A stretch of DNA of 64,000 nucleotides from Blastocystis hominis (lineage: Eukaryota > Sar > Bigyra > Opalinata > Blastocystidae). The notes under the pieces are model-generated. The model made no database searches and had not been told where the DNA came from. It saw only the letters and a program-made list of their open reading frames with translations. A program made the position numbers and the translations under genes. Shown here piece by piece: positions 10,696-21,756 of this stretch. Location: NCBI RefSeq assembly GCF_000151665.1, contig NW_013171867.1, positions 374,946 through 438,945 of the forward strand, written 5' to 3'. The first letter of the stretch is position 1; every line of letters starts with the position of its first letter.

Positions 10696-11740
10696 CCCTC
10701 CGAACTGCGCGCCGATGCCCATCTTCCGCGTCATCTCCAGGATCGTCCGCTCCATCTCCAGGTCGCGGAACGCGCGGCCCAGCTCGTTCCCGCTCGTGTG
10801 CAGGTTGTCCAGGTACTTCGCCGAGGCCAGCTTCACCGTCTTCAGACAGGTCTCCGCCGACGTGCCGCCGATCACCACCGCCAAGTGGTACGGAGGACAC
10901 GCCGCCGTACCCAGACTCTTGATCTTCGCCTCGATGAACGGCATCAGACGCTCTACCTCCCACGCGACACACACAACCCACCTGGAGTCAGCAGCGCCTT
11001 CGTCTCCTGGAACAGGTACGACTTGTTCGCAGAGCCGCCGCCCTTCGCCATGAACATGAACTTGTACTCGTTCCCGGGAATCGCGTACAGATCGATCTGC
11101 GCAGGCAGGTTCGTCTTCGTGTTCACCTCCTCGTACATCGACAGAGGAGCGTTCTGGCTGTACCGGAGGTTCAGCTTCGTGTACGCGTTGTACACGCCGC
11201 GCGAAAGAGACTCCCCGTCGTGCTCGTCCGTCCACACGTACTGACCCTTCTTACCCATGATGATCGCAGTACCCGTGTCCTGGCACGACGGAAGCTCCAG
11301 CTCCGCTGCGATTTGCGCGTTACGCAAAAAGTTCATCGCCACATACTTGTCATTGTCAGAAGCCTCAGGATCCTCCAGGATCTGAGCCAGCTTCTCCAAG
11401 TGGGAAGCACGGAGGTAGTGGGACACCTCCTTCATGCAGGTTTCTGCCAAAAGACTAGAAACTCACACAGACACAACGAAACCAACGTCAATCCCTCGGG
11501 GGCAACCTTCAGAATCTTTTTACCATCCACGTTCATGGTGGAAACATAGTCGCCGGTGATCTTTCGGTATTCAGTAGTATCGGGAGCCGCCGTTTCAAAG
11601 ATATCCTGGTAAATAAACGGCTTATTCACAGGAGCAGGCTCTCCTTCAGTTGCTACAAATCTCAGAGAACACTATTTTGGTTTACCGCAAGAACAGTTGG
11701 AACAAGACTATAGGTGAGTGGGTTTTCTAAAGCTTACCAT
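9922..11740 (-). CDS. Class I (iron-sulfur) fumarate hydratase
   Basis: Six exons give about 554 residues, the normal length of two-domain class I fumarases. Start ATG 11740, directly followed by a 30-nt intron after the initiator codon. Family landmarks: [30 protein letters not shown] (Fe-S/substrate region), [46 protein letters not shown] and the C-terminal swivel domain with [10 protein letters not shown] and [11 protein letters not shown]. It interconverts fumarate and malate and needs an oxygen-labile 4Fe-4S cluster, which suits an anaerobe. The N-terminus [16 protein letters not shown] is Cys-rich and not an obvious mitochondrial presequence, so cytosolic or organellar location is open. 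Stop TAA 9924-9922. Confidence 0.93.
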
Positions 11741-11844
11741 AGTATCGCTTTTTCTAAACAATTTGTGAGAGTTAGGGGGAAACGTGGAACGGATTCTGAT
11801 TCGCAGAAATGCAAAGGAAAAAAACGTGTTTAGAACAAGCCATT

Positions 11845-14800
11845 CTAAATATATTTATCCAATAATGTACCCTTTTCCCTTTTCAGATTCATGTCGCGCA
11901 AACAACTAATGTAATCCGTTTTGCAAGTTCCATCGCCACAGGCAATCGGAGCTGCGGGATCTGTGCAGTGATTGTCAAACTTGCTCGATACGCAATCACT
12001 AATAATATCAAAGTTGTATACCGGATTTCCAGCTTTGTCTCCACAGTGGTTGAAATCCTCAATCGTTCGCTTGTAGTTAAACATCGCCTCCAGAACATAG
12101 TAGACTCGCACCATATCCTGATCAAACACCTTCGTCTTTGTGTCATGATCAATGTACGTCAGCTCTTCGCCCGTAATCAGAATATTCCACGGCGCCATAT
12201 CTTCATAAAGAGGCAGCTTAAGGAACAGAGAGTACGCTCGGTCGCGAAGTCTGTCATCCAGGTTAATTCGGAACGCCATGATGAGCGTGATTCCCCAAAT
12301 GCTTTCATACGGAATGAGGTGTCCGTCCGACTCACGCACGAGACACACAGACGAGTACCGATGGTTGTTGAGATGGAAATGCGCGGGGAGCTGCGGGAGC
12401 GCTTCGTTTTCCTCCGCACTCTCCGGCATTTGATACAATTTCGAAAGATAAGCCGGCGATTCAACGCGGAAGATGTACGTCCGCTGATGCCCGTCGACCT
12501 CGCTGAGGAAGTGGTGCTGCACGGTCCTCGAGAAGTCTCGCAGATCGCACCGAAGCCACACGCCGCTGGACTCAGTGGACTGAACGTCCCATCCTTTCCG
12601 TTCGGCTCGCAGCAGCTCGATCCACGCGACGTGATAGTCTTTAAACAGCGCGTGCGGATGGCTCGACAGCATGTACAAGCTCTCGTCCAGAACGGGGGCT
12701 TCGCTGTCGGGGAAGAACGAGGCGGGCTGAGAGGCCTTGTCGTGGAAGAGGAACTGATAGGCGATGGAGAGAAGCGTGGCGGAGGGAAGGTGGAAGAAGG
12801 TGGTGAGAGCGCCGGGGAGAATCGAAGCCGCTTGGGTCATCGAAATGGAGCGCGGATAGAGCGATGTGGCGCTGATTTCCAGGAACTAGAGCGAATCGAG
12901 AGCGAGATGCGTCGGATACTTGATAGCGAACAAACTCTGGACTGTGCGTGAACGCGGAAATCATCCCTTCGCGCAGGAAAGAATTGAATCGCCAAGCGTT
13001 TTTGACGCCTTTCTGCGCGCTCTTCTTCACGAAATCGTCGCTCTGCGCTTGCAAATCGCCGACGCTGTAGATCGAAGCTTCGTCGTATTTCTCGGCCAAT
13101 CGCAGCTCCATTTCGCCCGACTCCGAATTCCATCGAAGGAACGAAAAGTGGCTGTCTAGGATTCAATCGCTTTAAAGAAAACCCGACGATCCGATTGTTC
13201 CTTTTCGAGTTCACTGCTGACGTAAGCGAACGCGTCGCTTTCGAATTGGCTGGTCGAATATTCGATTTCGTCTCCATCTCGATATCTGCACTCAATTCAC
13301 CCATCCAAACCGACACCACATCGAACTCGTTCCATGCGTCGAGGACCACAAACACTTTCCATGGAACCAGTGAACTCACTTTCGCGTCGTGCTGGATCGT
13401 AGAGATGGGGAGCTTCAAGAACTTCTCGACAATCTTGCGTTTCATGGAGTTCGCCATGCCCAATCGAAGGAGCGCGAAGATCGAAACTCCCTCGTTATTC
13501 TACGTCACATCCCACCCAAACCCAAACTTCGAATGGGATCAATTCAACGCGATAGACCTTCGTATCTATAACTCAATCTAACCACCCGAATTCACTTGGC
13601 CGGAGCGACAGTCGGGTCTTAACAACGCGCAACCGACCCAAATTCGAAGTCTCCAATTCGCTGTTGATCAGCGAAATCAGCTTCGAAAAGGGATGCTTTG
13701 CTTCGCGTCTAGTTGTCAAATCGGGTCAAACGCCGCACAATTTCGTGGAATACAACTCGAAGAACTTTTCATAGTTCGAATCGAAGGGCGTTTCGTTCAC
13801 GATCTGCTCAATCGGATCGAGAACCGTAGTGCAGGGAATCTCCACATACGTGACGCGTGCTAACTGAAGCACATTCGCAATAGCCTCCAAAGCATCGATC
13901 GAATTCGACAGGCGCGAGAGCAGACGAAGTGTCGATTCAATCGGTACAATTTGAATCGAAGCGAACGCCATCGTCGCTTTGACCGAGTTAATCGCGGTGA
14001 GATCCCACGTGAAATTCGTTTCGATCACGTGCGGATGGATATCGGTGGGGTGGTAAAACGGTTCGCTCAAATGCACGACGATTGCTCGCTGGTTTAGAGC
14101 CGCAATCCTCGATGCGAATTGCCAGTAATTTCTATGCATAAATCCGATAGAAAAGCGATGCCTTCCGTGAACCAAAACCGTGCGATCCCCTGCGAAACAA
14201 TCCGAATATTCCTTCAAATAGCTCAGCCATTTTCGCTGAACGCGATCTGTCAGTAAGCGATCGGAAGCAGGCACTAAAAATCAGTCGGGGAACCGAAAAG
14301 CGAACGAATCGTGCTTTCGACAAGATTGGAATAGGGAACGTTCGCTTTGGTTCCTTCTTTTACGACTTGCTGAATCTCTTTCATCTCCGAATCCAATCGC
14401 TTCTGCTCCAGCTTGTCGATCAGATATTCCTCGTCGATCGTTTCGGGGTTTGAGTTGATCTGCGAACTCAGCAAGGGAAAGAACCGATTGAAGTTTTCGA
14501 GCGTTTCGACCCCCGCCAGTCTGCGATGTTCGCCAGTCTGCGCCGCGATTCGGCTGAAAATGTCATCGTCCGATGAGTCTTGTGTCGAGGAGCTCGAATA
14601 AGCTAAAGGTCTTGAATTGGACGAGCTGGACGAGCTGGACGAGCTGGAAGAACTGGAAGAGCTGGACGAGCTGGAAGAGCTGGACGAACTGGACGAACTG
14701 GATGGATACGAAAAATAGCTCGTCGGTTTCTTCTCCAGATTCTCTATTTTGAGCGGCTCGAACGGATATTGAAGCGTATAGCGGGGCGAATAGGCTCTCT

Positions 14801-15933
14801 CGTTCATATAAACGTGCTGTCCGGACACGCAGAGATCGTTCGAGACTATTCTTTCTTCCAGATTGCTCAGACGATACGCGAGTCCCCACACGTCCTCACC
14901 TCGCAGGTCCAGCGATTTGATTGCTGAAAAGGGAAGGCAGGGCGACAGTTCGTCCGAGGCGTGGATCAGTCTACACTGGAGAAACTGGGAAGTTCTACAA
15001 ATTGTATCGCTTGAAGTACTGGATTTCCTTGTGGACTTCGAGGCGTTTGCTGAGTACGGAGAGAAGCTATGTCAAACAAGCTAGGAAAGCGTACAATCTC
15101 ACTGCTTTTATAGTATCCATAGAATCCTGCGTAGTAGTTATTCGAAGGAATAAAGAATAAATTGGCCAATGAAGCAAAGGCAGCTAAAATCGATTCAAAG
15201 TCAACTCTCTGAATAACTGAATCTTCATCGTAATTGTTGGGGAATGCGATTGAATCCAAATCAGCTATGTACACAGCATTGACTTGAATAGCCGCCATTT
15301 CTTCAAAGAAGGAATGCACTACGGTTGAAACATAATAATCACAAAAAACATTTTGAAATCGGAAATGGGAGGAGAGCGACAAGAATACTACCCTTGAGCG
15401 AGGGGTAGAGATCATCCAAAATACGATAAACATCACTACAGAGTGAATTACAGGTTAAAAAGCGACAAGATGTCTTTCGACCTTACAAAATTAATGACAA
15501 TATGGTGTGGATTGTTTGACGCTATTTTGTATACTAAGTCCTTGTCACTTCCAACTACAATGTCGATTCCATCCCTAGGATCATTCGAATCACAATTCAC
15601 CAAATCATGAAAGTTTCCATAAAGCGACGATTTCAATATCTATGTAAAAGAAATGGAATTAGCCTTTACGAAATCAAATGAAGTAAATTGGTATCGGTTC
15701 AGTGTTTTATTAAAAAAGGATATCATATCGATACCAGAGAGAAGTGTTTTGTCGACACTCTCGGAATTAAAACTATTTCCCTGAATAGAATGCCTTGTAA
15801 ACGATGTACCTGTGTATTCTTCTGAATTTCTACTGCATATCCTGAGTTCGAAAAAAGGACTAGAATTCACTCCACAAATCGAATCCTTACTCAATCCAAC
15901 TATGAGAACACCTCGAAATCTCGTGAATGACAT
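11845..15933 (-). CDS. Large multi-exon unknown protein with poly-Ser linker and kinase-like C-terminal fold
   Basis: More than a dozen exons join in one frame from ATG 15933 (MSFTRFRGVLIVG) to TAG 11847-11845; introns are 28-34 nt. The N-terminal half contains alpha/beta stretches such as DLVYKIASNNPHHIVINFV and VYIADLDSI. A poly-Ser tract (14630-14700) is followed by a helical region. The C-terminal part reads YEDMAPWNILITGEELTYID then HDTK: the D-x(3)-WNIL ... IDHD arrangement resembles the catalytic loop and metal-binding Asp of protein-kinase-like folds such as the secretory FAM69/DIPK or choline-kinase type. The tail is Cys-rich (CGDGTCKTDYISC). No signal peptide at the chosen start. 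Function unknown. Confidence 0.55.
14625..14705. repeat. Trinucleotide-derived poly-Ser tract
   Basis: Imperfect repeats of gacgagctg/gaagagctg on the plus strand encode a run of more than 25 Ser on the minus strand inside the large unknown protein. It marks a flexible linker and a length-variable locus. Confidence 0.8.
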
Positions 15934-16001
15934 ACGTACAGAGTTATTTATAGCTCAGATGTTTTTCACAAAGTCATTTATTAGCTGTTGGAAATTTGCC
16001 T

Positions 16002-18901
16002 ATGACGTTTCATTGTATTGCAATTGATTTAGGGGCGGTTTCAATGAAGATAGCTACTTGTTTGGTCGAAGGGCAATTTCAGCACGATTTTTATGAAACA
16101 ATAATAGATAACGAATGTCAAAAAGATGTTACAAGGTATCAACCTGTTTTGTATGTTTCTGTAGTGTATGTTTAGCAAAGTGTACCGATGGTTTTCTTGT
16201 GTGTGATATGGCAGAGAGGGAAGTGAGTATAGAACGTATCTAATATTTTAGAACAGTTTTCAAGGGAACAAGATTCTGTATGATCTCAAGTCCTATATTG
16301 GTACAAATATATTTGCTTCATTAGTTAACCATAAAAGATCAAGGCATCAACCCTACTTGACTCTATCACCTGAACGCGACCAACATGCTTTTGGTTATTT
16401 CTCAAGTAAAGCAAAAGACTACGACGCTGAATATCTGCTTTCCTATGTTTTGGAATATGCCACTTATTTGTCGGTGAAAAGCGTTGATGATTCTTATGAT
16501 GAAATTGAAAGAATTATTGGGAAAAAGAAGGGTTCATTTCAGCTTTTCTTGAGTGTAAGATTTTTATGTTTTTCTTTCGCTCTAAGGTCCCTGATTACGC
16601 AACCGATTCGTACATTCGTGGAATTCAGCTAGCCCTAGACTGCAAGAACCTTGGAGAGAGCGTATTTATAAAAGATAGTGTGGCCATTGCTTTCTATTAT
16701 GGCTACCGGCATGAGAACATCAAGAATGCAATACCCCCGAAAACTGTGCTATTTATTCACATGGGACATCACTCCACCACTTGCTTTCTTGTCAAGTATC
16801 AAAGCGTTTTCATTTTTGCTTGGCTTTCACTGTAGAAAGTGATTACGATCCTTAGTTCAAAGACAGATTTGATCGGTGGCTATGACTATACAGTTCGTCT
16901 GGGGGAATATTTACGCCAGAAAAGTGCGTCGAGTTCTGGTTCGCTACGTGCCTTCTGGAAAGAATATAGCAATTGGGAGGCTGTGAAGATAGCTCTCTCA
17001 TCCAGTTCTGCAGATAATTACTTTTGGCTAGGAAGTGAAGAATTCGCGACTGAGCCTGATTTTGAGATATCTCGAGAAGTGATTGAAGTTGAGTGGAAGC
17101 AGTTGCTGGACTCTTTCTCAAACTTTGTAAATTCCTTTTTGGAGTTGTGCAAGAACAACTTTAAGATTTCGGAGATTTCTAAGTGTAGGTTGTGCGGAGG
17201 AGGAATGCGACTTTGGTGTTTGCAGCAGCGTGTACAATCTGTTTTTGAACAGTATTCAAGGATTGAAATATCCTGAATAATGATATTGTGAATGAATTGA
17301 ATTGAATTGAATTGAATTGAATTGAATTGAATTGAATTGAATTGAATTGAATTGAATTGAATTGAATTGAATTGAATTGAATGTATTTTATCTCATATAT
17401 GCTATTTGTTGTTTTCTTCACTATTCATGTAAAATATGACGTTGATATTTATGCTGTGGCTCGCGGAATAGCCTTAATGGGCGGGATGATGCAGACTAAT
17501 GCGCTTGCAATGGAAGAACAAAAGGTGCTGCTTGAATATTCAATTGGAGAGCGATCAGTAAAGCATAATCTCATGGTTGTTGGACATGGGCGTGTGAGAA
17601 TGCAGAAGGAAAATTGTATTTCGATTTATGGAGGAGAGAATCTGGAAATAGGAATCGATCATGATTTCAGCTCAATCGCAGAAAAAGCAAGGATTAGTCA
17701 GTATCCCACACTGGACCACTGCCGATGTCCCGGCTTTCGATACCAACATCAAGGCTTCCCTATTTTGAATAACGATAGTTATTCCTGTTGTAATCGAATT
17801 AGTATGTACACAAACAAGAGTCCGATTCCTGATATCGGATTTCTACCCAGTAAAGATGCGGTATTTATAGATGAGAAGGAAACGAAGTATGTGGTGTTTA
17901 CGAATAACGGTACTGGGAAATTTGATGTATACGATCGTCAGACGGGGAGAAGTACGATCACCGCTTATTTCAGGAATTATAGGAGGGATGGAGAATGGAC
18001 GGAGTATTATGATTTTGATAAGAAACAAATTAAAGAGACTGGAACTTACTCAGAAAACATAATGCATGGAACATTTCGAACCTATTTTAAAGGAGAAGCA
18101 CTCATTACTTCTAGTATTAGGGAGTACAGGAATGGGAGATTGAACGGAATATGCGTCAACTTTAGACTCACACGGCATATTGAAAAAATAATGGTGTATA
18201 ATGATAACTGTTTAGAAAAGTACATTTTGTTTTATCAGAATGGCGTTATTCAAAATGTTATTAATATGAATGGAAAGAGGGGGAGTGCGATTGAGCTTAC
18301 GGATGAGGGATATTTAAAATACATTGGTGGGGTTGTTTTAAGAGATGGAATATTCGTGTATGAAGGAAAGGGGACGTTGTTTTATCACTGTTTTGCTGAG
18401 CTTAGTGGAAATGTGCAGGATAGTTGTATGTTGTTTGATGGGAAAAGAATCTCTTTCCGTGATTGCTATAATGGACTTCGTATAGAGAACGGCAAATGTG
18501 TAATCGACAAGAACGAAGATGGTACCAGTCTCCCCTGGAGACTCTTTAATTTCGAGGAAGGATATGGGGGTAGCTATTTGGCTTGCCTTATTGGGAACGA
18601 GCGACATATTATAACGAAGAAGTTTTTAGAGAGAGGAAAGACTATAATTAAACACTATGGTATTGGAGGGTATTTGATTTGTGAAATTATTCTATGTGGA
18701 AACAAGAAGAAAAAGATCAATTATTTTCCACTTCCAGGAGAGGGGGGCGAATATAGAGTGAAAGGTATTACAGTCGATCCCTCTGTAGGCAAGTACCTTA
18801 TAGCTCACCGAGAGAGGAGCAAGAAGACAATGTTGTATGATAAAACTGAACAAGAGGTTTACTACCACAATTACTATGGGGAAGACTATGTTTTACACTA
18901 A
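16002..18901 (+). CDS. Hsp70-type ATPase domain fused to MORN/YwqK-like repeats
   Basis: Start ATG 16002 (MTFHCIAIDLGAVSMKIAT, the Hsp70 phosphate-1 loop). Short introns at about 16137, 16223, 16557 and 16807 are removed. Further Hsp70 landmarks are FIHMGHHSTTCFLV (phosphate 2), TDLIGGYDYTVRLGEYL, ISEISKCRLCGGGMR (adenosine motif) and VDIYAVARGIALMGG. The last lies beyond an AG-free interval (17268-17440) that fits only an AT-AC intron, after which the frame runs unbroken to TAA 18899-18901. Instead of a substrate-binding domain the C-terminal ~480 residues contain short YFRNYRRDGEWTEYYDF-, ETGTYSENIMHGTFRTYF- and IREYRNGRLNGICVNF-type units typical of MORN/YwqK repeats. The Hsp110/Grp170 branch is the closest Hsp70 match. 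Role unknown; peptide release by a classical SBD is not expected. Confidence 0.7.
17268..17440 (+). other. Candidate U12-type AT-AC intron (173 nt) with embedded microsatellite
   Basis: The interval starts ATATCCTGAA and ends AAAATATGAC, and contains no AG dinucleotide, so a GT-AG or GC-AG intron is impossible. Removing it joins FEQYSRIE to VDIYAVARG at phase 0, restoring an Hsp70 signature. TTTCTTCAC, about 20 nt before the 3' end, matches 7 of 9 positions of the U12 branch consensus TTCCTTAAC. The middle is a (GAATT)n tract with stops in every frame. Confidence 0.6.
17294..17381. repeat. (GAATT)n pentanucleotide microsatellite
   Basis: About 17 perfect copies of GAATT in direct tandem, fully inside the AT-AC intron candidate. 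It would explain why this intron is about five times longer than its neighbours. Confidence 0.95.
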
Positions 18902-18915
18902 TCTAACTCTATATG

Positions 18916-18950
18916 GTTTGTTTGTTTGTTTGTTCAACAAACAAACAAAA
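18916..18950. terminator. Palindromic bidirectional 3'-end element
   Basis: (GTTT)n TGTTC followed by AACAAACAAACAAAA: TGTTTGTT is present on both strands in an inverted repeat. It lies 17 nt after the stop of the plus-strand Hsp70-MORN gene and about 25 nt past the stop of the convergent minus-strand gene, so it can serve both. Confidence 0.7.
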
Positions 18951-18972
18951 TAGCTTCATATGTTACATTGCC

Positions 18973-19440
18973 ACTAATCAAGTTCGTTCACGAACCGTTC
19001 GAAGTTGGAACCCTCGATTCCATAGTATTTCATAAATAAGGAGGGAAGTAAACAAAAGGGGAAGGAATTAGCTTGTGAAAAACAGCTGGAATTATCAACT
19101 GAGATATCTCTAAAAAAAATAAGGGAGAAACAAAACTACTACCTTCGTAATCGCTTTTGTCCATTTAGGGAGCCACATCTCACATTGTCATAAGAAGGCT
19201 CCTCGAAGTCATTTCGAAATCTCTTAAGACAATTCATAGAGTCGGTATGTAAAAAATACTGAGAAGAGGAACACAATCGAACCTTCTAGAAAGACCAGGA
19301 AAAAACTCTGCAGAGTGTTTTGGAGTGCGAATTCACAAGTAGCATACAGTATATTTTTGAAACGATGCTCATTGACTGGTTCTTGAACGATACCATGTAT
19401 CTCCTCAAAATCCAGCGCCAACGAATTCTCGAACAAACAT
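18973..19440 (-). CDS. Small hypothetical protein
   Basis: Proposed start ATG 19440, whose first codons (ATG TTT) overlap the TGTTTGTT element of the upstream DRG2 gene. A 31-nt intron (GTTCGAGAAT...TTTGAG) then leads to EIHGIVQEPVNEHRFKNILY and CEFALQNTLQSFFL. Further introns of 37 nt and 33 nt lead to YFLHTDSMNCLKRFRNDF and a last exon ending KYYGIEGSNFERFVNELD, stop TAG 18975-18973. About 120 residues. The frame is also open further upstream, so the start is not certain. Family not recognised. Confidence 0.5.
19432..19439 (-). terminator. TGTTTGTT 3'-end element of DRG2
   Basis: Exact octamer about 105 nt after the DRG2 stop; it overlaps the proposed ATG of the next gene. Confidence 0.6.
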
Positions 19441-19545
19441 TCCAGTAGCAATCGGTTTGCACCGAATCGTAACGTTTCACTCGTGGAATTACTCTTTCCA
19501 CTCCTAATTACTCTTATCCCTCTCCTAACCACTCTCTCCACTCTC

Positions 19546-20900
19546 TTAACTGCTCTTTCCACTCTTCTTCTTCTTCTTGTACTTATCATACACAGCTTGG
19601 CACTGCTGCGAGTAATTCTTATCATGTTTCTCCTGGTTGACCGTCTTCTTCACAATCTGGATCACATCCTCATCCTCCAGCACATGCGCCAGCCCACAAT
19701 GCTGCGGGCTGTACTTCGTGCTGGTTCCCCACACCAACGCATAGTTAAACTTCTCCAGCAAGTCCTGCGAGATCTGCGCGACGGCGCCCTCCACGGTGAG
19801 GCCGTTTCGATACTTGCTGAGAACGACGGGCTCGTCGAAGGACGGCGGCTCGGCTCGGCGCTTGGTGTAGATTCGAAGCAGTCCCATGTACTCCCAGATC
19901 AATTCGAGGACTGTGTCCACGTTGAGATTGAGGCGAATCGAGCAGACCGTGCTGTGCGGCAGACGAGCCAGCCGATCCACGTCCTCGATGCAGACCGTAT
20001 CGATTTTGTTGTACACGTAGAGACACTTGACGTACTTCCGGTTGCCTTCGATCACGTCGATCAACTCGTCCACGCCATAATCATCGCGGAAGATCACCTC
20101 GGCGTTGTGGATTCGATACTAAACACGATAACACACTACTGCAAGTCGTCCTTACCTCGTGTAAAATCTTGTACACCGTGTCATACGGATCGTCGCCCAG
20201 CTGCGTCAGCTTCACCGTCGCGTTGAATTTGATGCCGCCCGCGTTCTTCACTTTGAAATAAATCCGAGGGGGCTCTTTGTTCAAACGAAGACCCACCGTC
20301 TCCAGCTCGCGCTCCAAAATCTCGCGGTGGTTTTTCTCTTCCTCTTTTCCAGCGTCCAGAACCATCAGAATCAGGTCGGCAGACTTGGCGACCGCGATTA
20401 CTTGACGACCGCGACCACGGCCGTAAGCAGCTCCTTCGATGATACCGGGAAGATCCAGAAGCTGAATGCGACACCCTTTGTAGTACACGTTTCCCGGAAT
20501 GCAAGTTAAGGTGGTAAACTCATAGGCAGCCTCCTCGGACTTTGTATCCGTAAGATGGCTATGATTGGCTTTCAGCAAGGTGAGTTCTACCTCAACAACG
20601 AAGACTTTCCCACCGATGGAAAACCGATGAGGGCTACGCGCGCATCTCCAACACGGGCGACTTCAAAGCCGTCTCCCTTACCACCTGAACCACCGCCCGA
20701 GGACGGGTCGAGAAGCTACAATGAAAACACAGAGAAAGCAGCAAACTTCCGAACGCAACTTCGCAAGACGAGCCTTCATCACTCCAAAGTGGAATTCCGT
20801 CGCCTTGTTCTTCTGCGTTCGAGCCATCTCGGCTTCTAGACAATGAGCCTGATTTCTCTCGACCCCCACCGATTTCCTTGATCTTTTCAATAATACCCAT
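19546..20900 (-). CDS. DRG2: DRG2-type developmentally regulated GTP-binding protein
   Basis: Start ATG 20900 ([10 protein letters not shown]); introns of 31-37 nt restore [20 protein letters not shown], the P-loop [12 protein letters not shown], switch [17 protein letters not shown] and [20 protein letters not shown], the NKID motif ([10 protein letters not shown]) and the C-terminal TGS domain [16 protein letters not shown] ... DVIQIVKK. The TSTKYSPQ and LTCIPG wording matches DRG2 rather than DRG1. DRG proteins are translation-associated GTPases, DRG2 partnering with DFRP2. A Lys-rich tail ([12 protein letters not shown]) extends past the usual end. Stop TAA 19548-19546. The gene starts only about 50 bp after the proteasome alpha-4 cleavage site. 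Confidence 0.95.
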
Positions 20901-20940
20901 TGGCTATTAGTAAAAAGATAGAACGACAGAAAGTGTGAGA

Positions 20941-20948
20941 AACAAACA
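20941..20948 (-). terminator. TGTTTGTT element of PSMA4
   Basis: Exact octamer, separated from the inferred cleavage nucleotide (T at 20953) by the 4-nt spacer GGCT. Confidence 0.8.
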
Positions 20949-20952
20949 AGCC

Positions 20953-21756
20953 ATTCCTTATGAAGCAACTCCGCAGGGATGCTGTCGAAGATTTTTTGCG
21001 TCTCCTCTTTCGTAAGAACGTGCTGCTGAATCTTTCCGGACTCCAGTCTAGCCTAAAACTCGATACACAGCCCTACCGGCGTAAAACGCTGAACTCCATT
21101 CTGTCTGTAGACAATTCGCTGACATCCATCGTCTTGAACAACACTCGCGCTTCAAGCATCATGGCTTCCTCTAAAGTCATTTCCTCCTTGTAGTCCTTTT
21201 TCAGCATGTCTCTTGCGAGCTACTCGTGACTCTGCATACACAGACCTACCGTACTGTTTGACCCGATCGCATGCGCCTTCCATCCACTGAAATTACCGCT
21301 CGGATCGCTGTGATAGAGTTGGTATCCGTGGATTTTATCCCATCCAGCAAAGAGGAACGACACGCCGAACGGTCTGAGACCTCCCACTTGGGTATATGAA
21401 TGTTTAATTCTGCAAATGTACTCAACAAGCTCCTCTACGGGCTTGGGCTGGCCGTACTTGTACAAATACTCTTGCGCGTTCTTCCGGGCATTCTGTAGTA
21501 AAATGTTGGCGTCCGAAGTCAGTCCTGCCACAGCACACATAATATGATTATCAATAGCATAAACCTTCTCACTTTCTCCGATCTTTGCCAATAATTTGCT
21601 GATTATTTTCTTTTCGATCCCAAAGGCGATTCCTTCCTTTGTGAGAATGCCAATAGCACAAGGAGCATTGTTGATTGCTTCCATGGCGTATTCTACTTGA
21701 TAAAGACGTCCTTCCGGTGAGAAGGTCGTGGTTCTTTCATCATATTCACGAGACAT
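20953..21756 (-). CDS. PSMA4: 20S proteasome subunit alpha-4; stop codon completed by polyadenylation
   Basis: Start ATG 21756 ([20 protein letters not shown], the alpha-subunit signature). The body carries [16 protein letters not shown]-type [35 protein letters not shown] and [18 protein letters not shown]; alpha-4 is the best match. Introns of 30 nt (GTAGGTCTG...GAGTAG) and 29 nt (GTAGGGCTG...GGCTAG) give 248 codons plus one leftover T: the last sense codons read LLHKE, then T at 20953. No stop is encoded in frame before the TGTTTGTT element, which begins 4 nt later. A poly(A) tail added after that T would create UAA. This spacing is repeated exactly in DPM3 at the right end of the window. 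Confidence 0.93.

Noticed and set aside
10135-11244. Long plus-strand open frame opposite fumarase
   Set aside because: GC-rich antisense shadow; Arg/His/Leu-rich composition and no family match, whereas the minus strand encodes fumarase.
16002-17276. Truncated Hsp70 pseudogene ending at TGA 17276
   Set aside because: The frame resumes at 17441 with the missing Hsp70 motif at the right phase, and the interval has coherent AT-AC intron features; pseudogene status remains possible until cDNA is seen.
17294-17381. CRISPR-like array
   Set aside because: Pentanucleotide microsatellite without spacers.
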